From: Pseudomonas arsenicoxydans
GTDB lineage: Bacteria; Pseudomonadota; Gammaproteobacteria; Pseudomonadales; Pseudomonadaceae
DNA: 64,000 nucleotides
NCBI RefSeq assembly: GCF_900103875.1
Contig: NZ_LT629705.1
Coordinates: 4,163,001-4,227,000 of the forward strand
Reading direction: 5' to 3'
Numbering within the stretch: position 1 is the first letter of the stretch; every line of letters starts with the position of its first letter. The position numbers and the translations under genes are program-made. Of the stretch, positions 31,976 through 41,141 are shown piece after piece. The notes under the pieces were generated by a model that saw nothing but the letters and a program-made list of their open reading frames with translations, was not told the DNA's origin and did no database searches.

Positions 31976-32084
31976 TGATCGTTCCCACGCTCTGCGTGGG
32001 AATGCCTCAATGGACGCTCTGCGTCCGCTGTTGGGACGCGGAGCGTCCCGGGCTGCATTCCCACGTAGAGCGTGGGAACGATCA
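31976..32084. repeat. Palindromic repeat, family TGATCGTTCCCACGC, copy 1
   Basis: TGATCGTTCCCACGCTCTG...CGTGGGAACGATCA, about 109 bp, with an inner pair GGACGCTCTGCGTCC...GGACGCGGAGCGTCC. Lies between nfuA and cobM. Copies 2 and 3 are at 34643 and 52603. Confidence 0.9.
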
Positions 32085-32086
32085 CT

Positions 32087-32833
32087 TCAGGGCCGATACA
32101 AATGCGCATGCCCGGCGCGGTACAGCGATGACTCACTGAAGTGATCACTGCCCAACACCCGACCCACCAGAATCAACGCCGTGCGGCGAAATCCCTTGGC
32201 GTGGACCTTCTCTGCAATATCCGCCAGCGTCCCCACGACCCAATCCTGATCCGGCCAGGTCGCCCGGTGAATCACCGCAATCGGGCAGTCTGCGCCGTAA
32301 TGCGGCAGCAATTCGACGAGGATTTTCTCCAGGTGATTGACCCCCAGATGAATCGCCATCGTGGCCCCGTGCTGCGCCAGACTGCCCAGTTCCTCACCGG
32401 CCGGCATCGCGGTTTTGTCGGCGTAGCGGGTCAGGATCACGCTTTGCGAGATGTCCGGTAACGTCAGCTCGGCCCCCAGCAGCGCCGCGCAGGCAGCCGT
32501 CGCCGTGACGCCAGGAATGATTTCAAACGCAATGCCGAGTTCACGCAGGTAACGGATCTGCTCGCCAATCGCGCCATACAGACTTGGATCACCCGAATGC
32601 ACCCGCGCCACGTCCTGGCCGTTGGCATGGGCGGTCTTGATCAGTTCGATAATCTGTTCCAGGTGAAGTTCGGCGCTGTTGACCACTTGTTCGGCGCAAT
32701 GGCCTTCGAGGACGGCGGCGGGCACCAGAGAGCCGGCATAGATGATCACCGGGCAACTGCGAATCAGTCGTTGGCCTTTGACGGTGATCAGTTCCGGGTC
32801 GCCGGGACCTGCGCCAATGAAATAGACGGTCAT
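32087..32833 (-). CDS. cobM: Precorrin-4 C11-methyltransferase
   Basis: 248 aa. A SAM-dependent tetrapyrrole methyltransferase with the N-terminal loop GAGPGDPELITVKGQ, the VHSGDPSLYGAIGEQIRYL motif, EIIPGVTATAACAALLGAELTLP, and VIHRATWPDQDWVVGTL typical of CobM/CbiF. It methylates C-11 of precorrin-4 in the aerobic cobalamin pathway. It is the last gene of the leftward B12 operon (cbtB, cbtA, cobE, cobM). Confidence 0.92.
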   Translation of the reverse strand: MTVYFIGAGPGDPELITVKGQRLIRSCPVIIYAGSLVPAAVLEGHCAEQVVNSAELHLEQIIELIKTAHANGQDVARVHSGDPSLYGAIGEQIRYLRELGIAFEIIPGVTATAACAALLGAELTLPDISQSVILTRYADKTAMPAGEELGSLAQHGATMAIHLGVNHLEKILVELLPHYGADCPIAVIHRATWPDQDWVVGTLADIAEKVHAKGFRRTALILVGRVLGSDHFSESSLYRAGHAHLYRP

Positions 32834-32915
32834 CGTCGGTTCCTGTCAAAAAAGGGGCTGGGCAAGGCTTCAGATGAAGATTGCTCATGATCGGGGGCGG
32901 GGATTATCGGGGATT

Positions 32916-33329
32916 TTACGCAGTGCAGGCTAATGCCAGGGTTGCCTGGGCGTATTTTTGTCGCGAAATCAGCAACTTTGCAGGGGACTGGGCCAGTTGT
33001 TCGGCCAGGGCCAGTGCGGCACTTTCCGCTACGCCGTAACAGCCGGTGCGTTCGAACGCGATGTCCGAATGATGGCTGAGTTGCGCTTTATAAACGTCCA
33101 GTTCTTTACTGCTGAAATACATCAGTGGCAACGCAAGTTGTTCGGCGAGTTCGAGCAGGCCAGGTTCTCCGCGCTTCAAGTCGATGCTGGCCAAGGCCTT
33201 GATCTGGTGAAGTGCGATGTTATGCGCCTGTAATGCCTGATCGAGCAACGCGCGCAGCGTGCTGACGGGGCAGCCGCGCTGGCAGCCCAGGCCGACCACT
33301 AGAGTCGGCGCTGTGCTGGTATCCGTCAT
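32916..33329 (-). CDS. cobE: CobE / CbiG C-terminal domain protein
   Basis: 137 aa from ATG 33329; the longer frame to 33599 overlaps cbtA. The sequence is a single CbiG-C/CobE domain: LVVGLGCQRGCPVSTL near the start, IKALASIDLKRGEPGLLELAEQLALPL, FSSKELDVYKAQLSHHSDIAFERTGCYGVAESAAL. In the aerobic pathway CobE accompanies cobalamin synthesis; its exact role is less clear than that of CbiG. The ATG overlaps the cbtA stop by 4 bp (ATGA), so the two are coupled. Confidence 0.9.
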   Translation of the reverse strand: MTDTSTAPTLVVGLGCQRGCPVSTLRALLDQALQAHNIALHQIKALASIDLKRGEPGLLELAEQLALPLMYFSSKELDVYKAQLSHHSDIAFERTGCYGVAESAALALAEQLAQSPAKLLISRQKYAQATLALACTA

Positions 33330-34030
33330 GCGTGGTATTGGCCATCGCTTTTGCGACGGAACAACCAGGCGCTGATCAGGCCCAAGGCCAGCCAGAATCC
33401 CAGGTTGGTCAGCTGCGAAGCGATTTTGAATTGGGTTTCCAGGGCTTGCGGAGCGAGCATCGAATGCACTTCCGGTTGCGGCGCGCCGATCACGTGTGGA
33501 ACCACCAGAATGGCCACGCCGAGGATCTTCATCAGCCAGTGGCGGCTGAACACGATCAACGCAATGCCAACAGCGGTAGAGGCGGCCGTGCCGATCCACC
33601 AGATTTGCCGTTGCGCCAGATCGGCAGCGGCGGTGCCTGGCAGTTCAGGCGGCAGGCCGAGGGTCGGCGCCAGCACGAACGTCGCGTAACCGGCCAGGCC
33701 CCAAAGCAGGCCTTGAGCGGTTTTGGTCGGTGCACGCAAGGTATAGAGACCGGCCAGCATCAGGGCGAAACCAACGGCCACCACCAGATTCCCGCCGGTG
33801 GTCGACAGCACGCGCTGCCAGCCATCTTGTGGCTCCCAGGCTTCGGCATCGTGGGTGTGCGCGGCGACACCGGCGGCATGTTCGTGAACTTCAACCGCAG
33901 CCGGTTCGGATTTTTCGTACGTCTCGGCCTGCAGAATCAGCGGAGCCACCCAGAAGCTTTGCAGCAGGGTCAGCAGCAACGCGGCCAGTAGCCCGGTAAA
34001 ACCCGCGGTTTGCGCAATACGCTTGATCAT
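33326..34030 (-). CDS. cbtA: Cobalt transporter subunit CbtA
   Basis: 234 aa from ATG 34030 (MIKRIAQTAGFTG); an upstream in-frame start at 34051 would overlap cbtB. Five or so membrane helices. Between the first two is a histidine/acid-rich loop (VEVHEHAAGVAAHTHDAEAW) suited to metal capture. CbtA with CbtB is a predicted cobalt importer found under B12 riboswitch control. Downstream of cbtB and coupled to cobE. Confidence 0.92.
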   Translation of the reverse strand: MIKRIAQTAGFTGLLAALLLTLLQSFWVAPLILQAETYEKSEPAAVEVHEHAAGVAAHTHDAEAWEPQDGWQRVLSTTGGNLVVAVGFALMLAGLYTLRAPTKTAQGLLWGLAGYATFVLAPTLGLPPELPGTAAADLAQRQIWWIGTAASTAVGIALIVFSRHWLMKILGVAILVVPHVIGAPQPEVHSMLAPQALETQFKIASQLTNLGFWLALGLISAWLFRRKSDGQYHA

Positions 34031-34041
34031 CTCGGCTGGCC

Positions 34042-34245
34042 TCAATGGCACGGGAACGCGGAGCTGTGTCGGGTATCGTGCGCGGCGTTGTGCACCGCTT
34101 CAATGTGCGAGAAACCGGCGAAATAAACCAGGCTCGCACCCAGGATCGACGCACACACGGCGGCGGTCAGGCGTTGAGTCAGGGTCGTGGTGGTGCTGGC
34201 GGTGCTCTTGTCGGCGTGGCTGCCGGTGCTGCTGATAATCGACAT
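34042..34245 (-). CDS. cbtB: Cobalt transporter subunit CbtB
   Basis: 67 aa from ATG 34245. A short Thr-rich N-terminus, a single membrane helix (LTAAVCASILGASLVYFAGF) and the CbtB histidine tail H-N-A-A-H-D-T-R-H...PCH, which likely binds cobalt. First gene of the operon cbtB-cbtA-cobE-cobM, about 140 bp downstream of a cobalamin riboswitch on the same strand. Confidence 0.93.
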   Translation of the reverse strand: MSIISSTGSHADKSTASTTTTLTQRLTAAVCASILGASLVYFAGFSHIEAVHNAAHDTRHSSAFPCH

Positions 34246-34383
34246 GGCGCATCCCTCTGGTCTTGTCAGTGGGTGAATAGAGCGCATCGAAGACCCCTGC
34301 GAACGGGCACGCAGAGGTTCAAACAGCGCCCGCCCACCGCGGGTTTGTTATTCAGTGATCGTAATGGTCACTTTGTGTTGCGG

Positions 34384-34578
34384 GCCGGTCTCCGGGCTCA
34401 CGAGGGGTCAAGGCTTGCGCCTGAACCTGCAAGCATCACCTTCCCATGCCGAACTGCTGGCACAGTGGATCTGACGCTTCGCTCGCTTACCGTTGCGGGG
34501 GCAGCACCGGACTGACATGGCTTTGAGTAAAGCACATGATTCACCGGTTTCCCGTTTCACCCTGTGAAGGGCACCCGT
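34384..34578 (-). promoter_or_regulatory. Cobalamin riboswitch controlling cbtB-cbtA-cobE-cobM
   Basis: Read 5' to 3' on the minus strand: GGTGCCC near 34575, GGGAAACCGGTG, then the conserved core GCTGCCCCCGCAACGG (34489-34506 region), CCACTGTGCC (B12 box-like), CATGGGAAGGTG, and the closing GAGCCCGGAGACCGGCC (34384-34400). The order and spacing are those of the cobalamin element. High cobalamin is expected to shut the operon off. Confidence 0.9.
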
Positions 34579-34642
34579 AACAAGGCGTGTAGGAGAGCAT
34601 GGGCGGGGCGGGGGAGTCAATTGGCATGGGTTCTCGTTTGGT

Positions 34643-34754
34643 TGATCGTTCCCATGCTCTGCGTGGGAATGCCTCAACGGACGCTCCGCGTTCGGCTGCG
34701 AAGGGCCGCAGAGCGTCCCGGGCTGCATTCCCACGCAGAGCGTGGGAACGATCA
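34643..34754. repeat. Palindromic repeat, family TGATCGTTCCCACGC, copy 2
   Basis: TGATCGTTCCCATGCTCTG...CGTGGGAACGATCA, 112 bp, between the two divergent cobalamin riboswitches. Its stem loops may insulate the two leader transcripts. Confidence 0.9.
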
Positions 34755-34807
34755 TCAGGCAGGTCACGATTGACCCGCCCCCACACGATGCGTAGCCTTG
34801 CGCATTC

Positions 34808-34995
34808 GAGGTTCTTCGGCGTTTGCCGAAGCTAAGAAGGGAACGCGGTCGATGCCGCGGCTGCCCCCGCAACTGTGAACGGTGATGTTCGCTGCCACGC
34901 CACTGCAAACCCTGCACAACGGGTTCGCGGGAAGGCGCAGCGAATGCCAGTCTGCCATTGGCACACCGTCAGCCAGGAGACCTGCCTCGACACAG
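34808..34995 (+). promoter_or_regulatory. Cobalamin riboswitch controlling cobW-cobN-chelatase
   Basis: Plus strand: GAGGTTCTTCGG start, AGAAGGGAACGCGGT, core GGCTGCCCCCGCAACTG (34858-34874), B12 box GCCACGCCACTGC (34893-34905), GCGGGAAGGCG, and closing GTCAGCCAGGAGACCTGCC. It ends about 110 nt before ATG 35105 of cobW. The region 34246-35104 holds no gene, only this element, its divergent twin and one repeat. Confidence 0.93.
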
Positions 34996-35104
34996 ATTCT
35001 CACTTTCAACCGGGCGGGGTGATCCGGTGGCGAACTCTTCCGCGCGCGCATCCGTCGCAGCGATTGTCGTCCCGTATGCCCGCCACCTTGCCAAAGGGCA
35101 TCCG

Positions 35105-36166
35105 ATGAAAACACTGGCCAAACTTCCCGTCACCATCGTTACCGGCTTCCTCGGCTCGGGCAAAACCACCTTGCTGCGGCACATGCTCGACAACGCTCAG
35201 GGCCGCCGCATTGCGGTGATCGTCAACGAATTCGGCGAGCTGGGCATCGACGGCGAAATCCTCAAGCAGTGTTCCATCGGCTGCACTGAAGAAGAAGCCA
35301 ACGGCCGCGTTTATGAGTTGGCCAACGGCTGCCTGTGCTGCACCGTCCAGGAAGAGTTCTTCCCGGTGATGCGCGAACTGGTGGCGCGTCGCGGCGACCT
35401 CGACCACATCCTCATCGAAACCTCGGGTCTGGCACTGCCAAAGCCTCTGGTTCAAGCCTTCCAGTGGCCGGAAATCCGCAGCGCCTGCACCGTTGACGCG
35501 GTGATTACCGTGGTCGACAGCCCGGCCGTTGCTGCCGGCACCTTCGCCGCCTTCCCGGACCAGGTCGATGCCCAACGCAAACTCGACCCGAACCTGGATC
35601 ACGAATCGCCATTGCACGAGCTGTTCGCCGACCAACTGGCCAGCGCCGACCTGGTGATCCTCAACAAGGCCGACCTGATCAGCCCTGAAGACCTGGCCCG
35701 GGTGCGTCTGGAAGTCGCCGAAGAACTGCCGCCAGCCGTCAAAGTCATCGAAGCCAGCAGCGGTCGCGTGCCACTGGACGTGCTGATCGGCCTTGGCGCC
35801 GGCTCCGAAGAACACATCGACAGCCGTCACAGTCATCACGATCACCACCATGAAGGCGAAGACGATCACGACCACGATGCGTTCGATTCGATCTCCATCG
35901 AACTGCCGCAAGCCGACGAAAGCCTGCTGCTGGACGCGCTGACCCAGCTGGTGGTCCAGCACGGCATTCTGCGCGTCAAAGGTTTCGCTGCCATCCCGAA
36001 CAAACCGATGCGCCTGCTGATCCAGGGCGTGGGCACGCGTTTCGACAAGCATTTCGACCGTCAGTGGGGCGCCGCTGAAGCGCGCACCACGCGTCTGGTG
36101 CTGATCGGCCAGGAACTCGACGCCGTCCTGCTTGAAGCGCAATTGCGCGCCGCGCTCAGCGTGTAA
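35105..36166 (+). CDS. cobW: Cobalamin biosynthesis GTPase CobW
   Basis: 353 aa from ATG 35105 (MKTLAKLPVTIVTG); the frame is open further upstream but that part is riboswitch. G3E-family P-loop GTPase: Walker A GFLGSGKTT, the metal-binding C-x-C-C in NGCLCCTVQ, NKADL, and a histidine-rich loop (HSHHDHHHEGEDDHDHD). The C-terminal CobW domain follows. It is thought to deliver cobalt to the CobNST chelatase. First gene after the riboswitch, 3 bp before cobN. Confidence 0.95.
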   Translation: MKTLAKLPVTIVTGFLGSGKTTLLRHMLDNAQGRRIAVIVNEFGELGIDGEILKQCSIGCTEEEANGRVYELANGCLCCTVQEEFFPVMRELVARRGDLDHILIETSGLALPKPLVQAFQWPEIRSACTVDAVITVVDSPAVAAGTFAAFPDQVDAQRKLDPNLDHESPLHELFADQLASADLVILNKADLISPEDLARVRLEVAEELPPAVKVIEASSGRVPLDVLIGLGAGSEEHIDSRHSHHDHHHEGEDDHDHDAFDSISIELPQADESLLLDALTQLVVQHGILRVKGFAAIPNKPMRLLIQGVGTRFDKHFDRQWGAAEARTTRLVLIGQELDAVLLEAQLRAALSV

Positions 36167-36169
36167 GCC

Positions 36170-39100
36170 ATGCACCTGCTCAGGACCCAGCCCGGCGGTT
36201 TCGTGTCGGATGACAACATCGCCGACCTTGGACAAACCCCCGCCGAGCTGGTGATCCTGTGCAGCGGCGATTCCAGCCTCGCGCTGCTCGCCGAAGCAGC
36301 GCAGCAACTGCCGGACGATTACCCCAGCGTGCGCCTGGCCAACCCGATGCAGGTGCAGAATCACGCGTCGGTCGATTTGTACGTTGACGAAGTGCTGCGC
36401 CACGCCAAGGTGATTCTGATTTCACTGCACGGTGGCATCGCCTATTGGCGCTACGGCGTCGAACGGCTGGTGCAGCTCGCGGAGCAGGGTGTGCAGCTGA
36501 TTCTGGTGCCCGGCGATGATCGCCCGGACCCGGAACTCAGCGACCTGAGCACCGTTCCCGCGCAAGACCGCGATCGTCTCTGGCAGTTTTTGCGTCAGGG
36601 CGGCATGAACAACGCTATGGATTTTTTCCGCTGCCTGGCCAATCGCTGGCTGGCGCGCGATTACGTGTGGGCCGAGCCGCAAACCCTGCCGCGCACAGCG
36701 ATTTACCACCCACAAAAAAGCCCCGCCGACCTTGAAGATTGGCAAGCCGAGTGGCGAGCCGATCAGCCAGTGGCAGCGGTGCTGTTTTACCGCTCGCATT
36801 TACAGGCAGCGAACACCGCTTTTATCGATGTGTTCTGCCAGCGTTTGCAGGCAGCGGGGTTGAACCCGTTGCCCATTGCCGTGGCCAGTTTGAAAGAACC
36901 CGGCTGCCTGACGGTGGTCGAGGACCTGCTGGACCACGTCGAGGCAGGGGTGATTCTCAACACCACCGGCTTCGCCCAGTCCAGCCCCGAAGCCCCGCAC
37001 CTGCGACCGTTTCGCCGCAACATCCCGGTGATTCAAGCGATCTGCGCTCAGGACAACGAGCCGGGTTGGCGTGCCAGTGAACAAGGCCTCGGTCCGCGTG
37101 ACCTGGCCATGCACATCGCGCTGCCGGAGCTGGATGGTCGGATCATCAGCCGGCCGATCAGCTTCAAGGACCTGGCGTGGCGCAGTGAGCGCAGTCAGTC
37201 GGACGTGGTCTGCTATCGCGCGCAGCCTGAACGCATGGATTTTGTCGCCGAACTGGCGCGGCGCTGGATCGATCTGGCACGGCTGCCAAACAGTGAAAAA
37301 CGCGTCGCGCTGATCCTTGCCAACTACCCGACCCGCGATGGGCGCATCGGCAATGGCGTCGGTCTCGACACCCCGGCCGCCGCGCTGAACATCCTGCGCG
37401 CGCTGCATCAGGAAGGTTATCCGCTGCCGGCCGACTTGCCGGACAGCGGCACCGCGCTGATCCAGCAATTGCTCGGCGGCGTCAGCAACGACCTCGATAC
37501 CCTCGACCAACGTCCGTGTCATCAAAGCCTGGCGCTGGACGATTACAACCGGATGTTCGACGCCTTGCCCGAGACCAATCGGCAAGCGGTGCTGGAGCGC
37601 TGGGGTTCGCCCGACAACGACCCGATGTTCCGTGGCGGGCGGATGATGATCGCCGGACTGCGTTTGGGCCTGACCTTCGTCGGCATCCAGCCGGCGCGCG
37701 GTTATCAGGTTGATCCGAGCGCGGTGTACCACGACCCGGACCTGGTGCCACCCCACGGCTACCTGGCGTTCTATTTCTGGCTGCGCAATACCTACGGCGC
37801 GCATGGCGTGATTCACGTCGGCAAGCACGGCAACCTCGAATGGCTGCCGGGCAAAGGCGTCGGGCTGTCGGAAAACTGCTGGCCGGACGCGTTGCTCGGG
37901 CCACTGCCGAATATCTATCCGTTTATCGTCAATGACCCGGGTGAGGGCGCCCAGGCCAAGCGCCGCACACAAGCGGTGATCATCGATCACTTGATGCCAC
38001 CGCTGACCCGCGCTGAAACCTACGGTCCGCTGCGCAACCTCGAACTGCTGGCCGACGAGTATTACGAAGCGCAACTGCTCGATCCGCGCCGTGCCCGGGA
38101 ATTGCAGCGCGACATCCTGCAACTGGTGCGCGACACCCACATCGATCGCGAACTGCAACTGGACGAGAAGCTCGACAGCGATGCCGATGCAGCGATCTGG
38201 CTGCCGCGTCTGGACACATACTTATGTGACTTGAAAGAGTCGCAGATCCGCGATGGCCTGCACATTTTTGGCGAATCGCCGACCGGGCGGTTGCGCATCG
38301 ATACATTGCTGGCGTTGCTGCGCATTCCCCGTGGCGATGGCCGTGGCGCGCAATCAAGTTTGTTGCGGGCGTTGGCCAAGGACTTCGCGCTGGGCTTCGA
38401 TCCGCTGGATTGTGCGCTGGCCGAGCCCTGGACCGGACCGCGCCCGATGGAACTGCAAACCCTCAGTGATGAAGCCTGGCGTACCGCCGGCGATACCCGT
38501 GAACGCCTTGAGCTGTTCGCCGCTCAACTGATCTCGCAGACATTGGACCAACCTCAAGCCAAATCGGGTCCCTGTGAAAGCGACGTCAGCGCCATCATCG
38601 ACAGCCTGCGCGACGTCGTCGCCCCGCGCCTGGACGCTTGCGGCCCGGCGGAAATGCGCGGCTTGCTGGATGCCCTGAGCGGTCGTTTCGTCCCGGCCGG
38701 TCCCAGTGGCGCACCGAGTCGCGGTCGACTGGATGTGTTGCCGACCGGACGCAATTTCTATTCGGTGGACGTGCGCAACCTGCCGACCACCACCGCGTGG
38801 CGTATCGGTTTCCAGTCCGCCAACCTGATTCTCGAGCGACATTTGCAAGACCACGGCGATCACTTGCGCCAGCTCGGCCTGTCAGTCTGGGGCACCGCGA
38901 CCATGCGCACCGGCGGTGACGACATTGCCCAGGCGATGGCGCTGATGGGTGTACGTCCGGTCTGGGCTACGGGCAGCCAGCGAGTCGATGATTTCGAAAT
39001 CCTGCCATTGAGCTTGCTTGATCGCCCGCGCGTGGACGTGACCTTGCGCGTCTCGGGATTCTTTCGCGATGCCTTTGCCAACCTGATTCGTCTGTTCGAC

Positions 39101-39940
39101 GCAGCGGTGCAAGCGGTCGCCGCCCTCGATGAGCCAGACGACCTCAACCCGCTGGCCGCCAAAGTGCGTGCCGAGCGTGAAGCGTTGATGCAATCAGGTC
39201 TGGATGAAGAGGCGGCCAAACGGCAGGCCGGTTGGCGCATCTTCGGCGCCAAGCCCGGTGCTTATGGCGCAGGCGTGCAGGGCGCCATCGACGGTCGGTT
39301 GTGGCAAAGCCGCGAGGATCTGGCCGAGGTTTACCTCAATTGGGGCGGTTACGCTTACGGCGGCTCCGATGAAGGCACCGCCGCCCGGACACAATTCGCC
39401 CAGCGCCTGAGTCAGGTTCAGGCCGTGCTGCAGAACCAGGACAATCGCGAGCACGACTTGCTCGATTCCAACGACTATTACCAGTTCCAGGGTGGCATGC
39501 TCGCCGCCGTGGAAAGCCTCAGCGGCGAAACAGCGGCCAGTTATCACGGCGATCACAGCCAGCCGGACTTGCCGAAGATTCGCACGCTCAAAGAAGAGTT
39601 GAACCGGGTGATTCGCTCCCGTGCTGCCAACCCCAAGTGGATCGATGGCGTGAAGCGTCACGGCTACAAAGGGGCCTTTGAACTGGCGGCGACGGTCGAT
39701 AACCTGTTCGCCTTCGATGCGACGACGCAACTGATCGACGATCATCAATATGCGTTGCTGGCGGATGCCTATTTGCTCGATCCGGCGACTCGGGACTTTG
39801 TGCGTGAACATAATCCGGCTGCATTGCGCGACATGACCGAGCGCATGCTCGAGGCGCAGCAGCGGGGGATGTGGAAGGCGCCGGGCGAGTACCGCGAGGC
39901 GCTGGAGAATTTGTTGCTGGATATAGAAGAAGACAGCTGA
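36170..39940 (+). CDS. cobN: Cobaltochelatase large subunit CobN
   Basis: 1256 aa, full length for the CobN/BchH family. Typical segments are ILISLHGGIAYWRYG, AVLFYRSHLQAANTAFID, HVGKHGNLEWLPGKGVGLS, NDPGEGAQAKRRTQAVIIDHLMPPL, GGDDIAQAMALMGVRPVW and the C-terminal LNWGGYAYGG. It binds the hydrogenobyrinic acid a,c-diamide ring and inserts cobalt with ATP-driven CobS/T-like or ChlI/D-like partners. The chelatase ATPase gene downstream is the obvious partner, since no cobS or cobT is in view. Confidence 0.95.
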   Translation: MHLLRTQPGGFVSDDNIADLGQTPAELVILCSGDSSLALLAEAAQQLPDDYPSVRLANPMQVQNHASVDLYVDEVLRHAKVILISLHGGIAYWRYGVERLVQLAEQGVQLILVPGDDRPDPELSDLSTVPAQDRDRLWQFLRQGGMNNAMDFFRCLANRWLARDYVWAEPQTLPRTAIYHPQKSPADLEDWQAEWRADQPVAAVLFYRSHLQAANTAFIDVFCQRLQAAGLNPLPIAVASLKEPGCLTVVEDLLDHVEAGVILNTTGFAQSSPEAPHLRPFRRNIPVIQAICAQDNEPGWRASEQGLGPRDLAMHIALPELDGRIISRPISFKDLAWRSERSQSDVVCYRAQPERMDFVAELARRWIDLARLPNSEKRVALILANYPTRDGRIGNGVGLDTPAAALNILRALHQEGYPLPADLPDSGTALIQQLLGGVSNDLDTLDQRPCHQSLALDDYNRMFDALPETNRQAVLERWGSPDNDPMFRGGRMMIAGLRLGLTFVGIQPARGYQVDPSAVYHDPDLVPPHGYLAFYFWLRNTYGAHGVIHVGKHGNLEWLPGKGVGLSENCWPDALLGPLPNIYPFIVNDPGEGAQAKRRTQAVIIDHLMPPLTRAETYGPLRNLELLADEYYEAQLLDPRRARELQRDILQLVRDTHIDRELQLDEKLDSDADAAIWLPRLDTYLCDLKESQIRDGLHIFGESPTGRLRIDTLLALLRIPRGDGRGAQSSLLRALAKDFALGFDPLDCALAEPWTGPRPMELQTLSDEAWRTAGDTRERLELFAAQLISQTLDQPQAKSGPCESDVSAIIDSLRDVVAPRLDACGPAEMRGLLDALSGRFVPAGPSGAPSRGRLDVLPTGRNFYSVDVRNLPTTTAWRIGFQSANLILERHLQDHGDHLRQLGLSVWGTATMRTGGDDIAQAMALMGVRPVWATGSQRVDDFEILPLSLLDRPRVDVTLRVSGFFRDAFANLIRLFDAAVQAVAALDEPDDLNPLAAKVRAEREALMQSGLDEEAAKRQAGWRIFGAKPGAYGAGVQGAIDGRLWQSREDLAEVYLNWGGYAYGGSDEGTAARTQFAQRLSQVQAVLQNQDNREHDLLDSNDYYQFQGGMLAAVESLSGETAASYHGDHSQPDLPKIRTLKEELNRVIRSRAANPKWIDGVKRHGYKGAFELAATVDNLFAFDATTQLIDDHQYALLADAYLLDPATRDFVREHNPAALRDMTERMLEAQQRGMWKAPGEYREALENLLLDIEEDS

Positions 39941-39950
39941 CGCGCTTGAA

Positions 39951-40045
39951 CCTGTGGGAGCGGGCTTGCCCGCGAAGAGGCCGTGTCAGTCGCCATCCAT
40001 GTGAATGAAATATCGCTATCGCGGGCAAGCCCGCTCCCACAGGGG
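39951..40045. repeat. REP doublet (inverted pair) between cobN and chelatase gene
   Basis: CCTGTGGGAGCGGGCTTGCCCGC at the left and GCGGGCAAGCCCGCTCCCACAGG at the right, about 50 bp apart. It sits inside the presumed operon, so it may form an mRNA structure between cobN and the ATPase gene. Confidence 0.9.
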
Positions 40046-40098
40046 TACAAGTGCCTCTGACATTTTGATGATGGATCAGCGACCGTGACCGAGATTTA

Positions 40099-41106
40099 AT
40101 GATGACCGACACCCCGCATTTCCCGCTCTGTGCCGTGGTCGGCGCCGATGACTTGAAGCTCGCCTTGTGCCTGACCGCCATCGACCCGAAAATCGGCGGC
40201 GTGCTGATCGAGGGGCCGCGCGGCATGGCCAAATCGACCCTGGCTCGCGGCCTCGCGGACCTGCTCGCCAGCGGCCAATTTGTCACCTTGCCCCTGGGCG
40301 CCACCGAAGAACGGCTGGTCGGCACCCTCGACCTCGACGCCGCCTTGAGCGAAGGACGGGCGCAATTTTCCCCCGGCGTATTGGCCAAGGCTGACGGCGG
40401 CGTGTTGTACGTCGATGAAGTCAATTTGCTGCCCGATCACCTCGTGGACCTGTTGCTCGATGTGGCCGCCAGCGGCACCAACCTGATCGAACGCGATGGC
40501 ATTTCCCATCGGCATTCGGCGAAATTCGTCCTGATCGGCACCATGAACCCGGAAGAGGGTGAACTACGTCCACAATTGCTCGACCGTTTCGGCTTGAACG
40601 TCGCCCTAGGCGGCCACACCGCACCTGCAGAACGTGGCCAGATCATCCGTCGACGGCTGGATTTCGACAGCGATCCGCAAGCGTTCTGTGCGCAGTGGGA
40701 AAGCCAGCAGCAATCGCTGCGCGAACGTTGCCAGACGGCGCGTGACACGCTGATGAGCATCCCGCTGGACGATGAGACGCTGGCGCAGATTACCGAGCGC
40801 TGCTTTGCCGCCGGCGTCGATGGTTTGCGTGCCGATCTGGTCTGGTTGCGCGCTGCCCGGGCCCATGCCGCATGGCGCGGGGCACACACCATCGCCGAAG
40901 AAGATATCGACGCCGTCGCCGAGTTTGCCTTGCGGCATCGCCGTCGTGAGCATTCACCTCCGGCACCGCAAAACAATCAGCCTCCCTCCGCACAAGCGTC
41001 CAACCCCAGCCCCAGCGAAGGCCAGGGCCAATGGGGCGAAATGCCCGCCCAGGCGCTGCCGGTCGGCGCGCGACGTGAAGTGCCGAGCTGGCCAAAAAAG
41101 CCCTAG
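40099..41106 (+). CDS. ChlI/BchI-like chelatase AAA+ ATPase with ChlD-type linker (zero-frame product)
   Basis: 335 aa (ATG ATG start). AAA+ core: Walker A-like GPRGMAKST, Walker B GVLYVDEVNLL, sensor-type GTMNPEEGELRPQLLDRFG. Residues ~290-335 are a Pro/Gln/Ser-rich linker (HSPPAPQNNQPPSAQ...) like the one joining the ATPase and VWA parts of ChlD/BchD. The frame stops at TAG 41104 directly after A AAA AAG (41094-41100), a -1 frameshift heptamer. The zero-frame product would be a ChlI-like subunit; the shifted product (~557 aa) a ChlD-like subunit. Together with CobN they would form a three-part cobalt chelatase. Confidence 0.9.
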   Translation: MMTDTPHFPLCAVVGADDLKLALCLTAIDPKIGGVLIEGPRGMAKSTLARGLADLLASGQFVTLPLGATEERLVGTLDLDAALSEGRAQFSPGVLAKADGGVLYVDEVNLLPDHLVDLLLDVAASGTNLIERDGISHRHSAKFVLIGTMNPEEGELRPQLLDRFGLNVALGGHTAPAERGQIIRRRLDFDSDPQAFCAQWESQQQSLRERCQTARDTLMSIPLDDETLAQITERCFAAGVDGLRADLVWLRAARAHAAWRGAHTIAEEDIDAVAEFALRHRRREHSPPAPQNNQPPSAQASNPSPSEGQGQWGEMPAQALPVGARREVPSWPKKP

Positions 41107-41141
41107 GCATTCGCCCTCGATCTGACGCGGGGGCGAATGCC
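41094..41141 (+). promoter_or_regulatory. Predicted -1 programmed ribosomal frameshift signal
   Basis: Slippery heptamer A AAA AAG at 41094-41100, in the correct phase for the ATPase frame (CCA AAA AAG CCC TAG). Then a 5 nt spacer (41101-41105) and an 11 bp perfect stem: GGCATTCGCCC (41106-41116) pairs with GGGCGAATGCC (41131-41141) across a 14 nt loop. The zero-frame TAG begins 3 nt after the heptamer. These are the elements of the E. coli dnaX type of -1 shift. Confidence 0.85.

Noticed and set aside
41094..41106. Frameshift as mutation or sequencing error in a pseudogene
   Set aside because: Cannot be fully excluded, but a classic heptamer in phase, an 11 bp stem at ideal spacing and an intact downstream domain are unlikely by chance.
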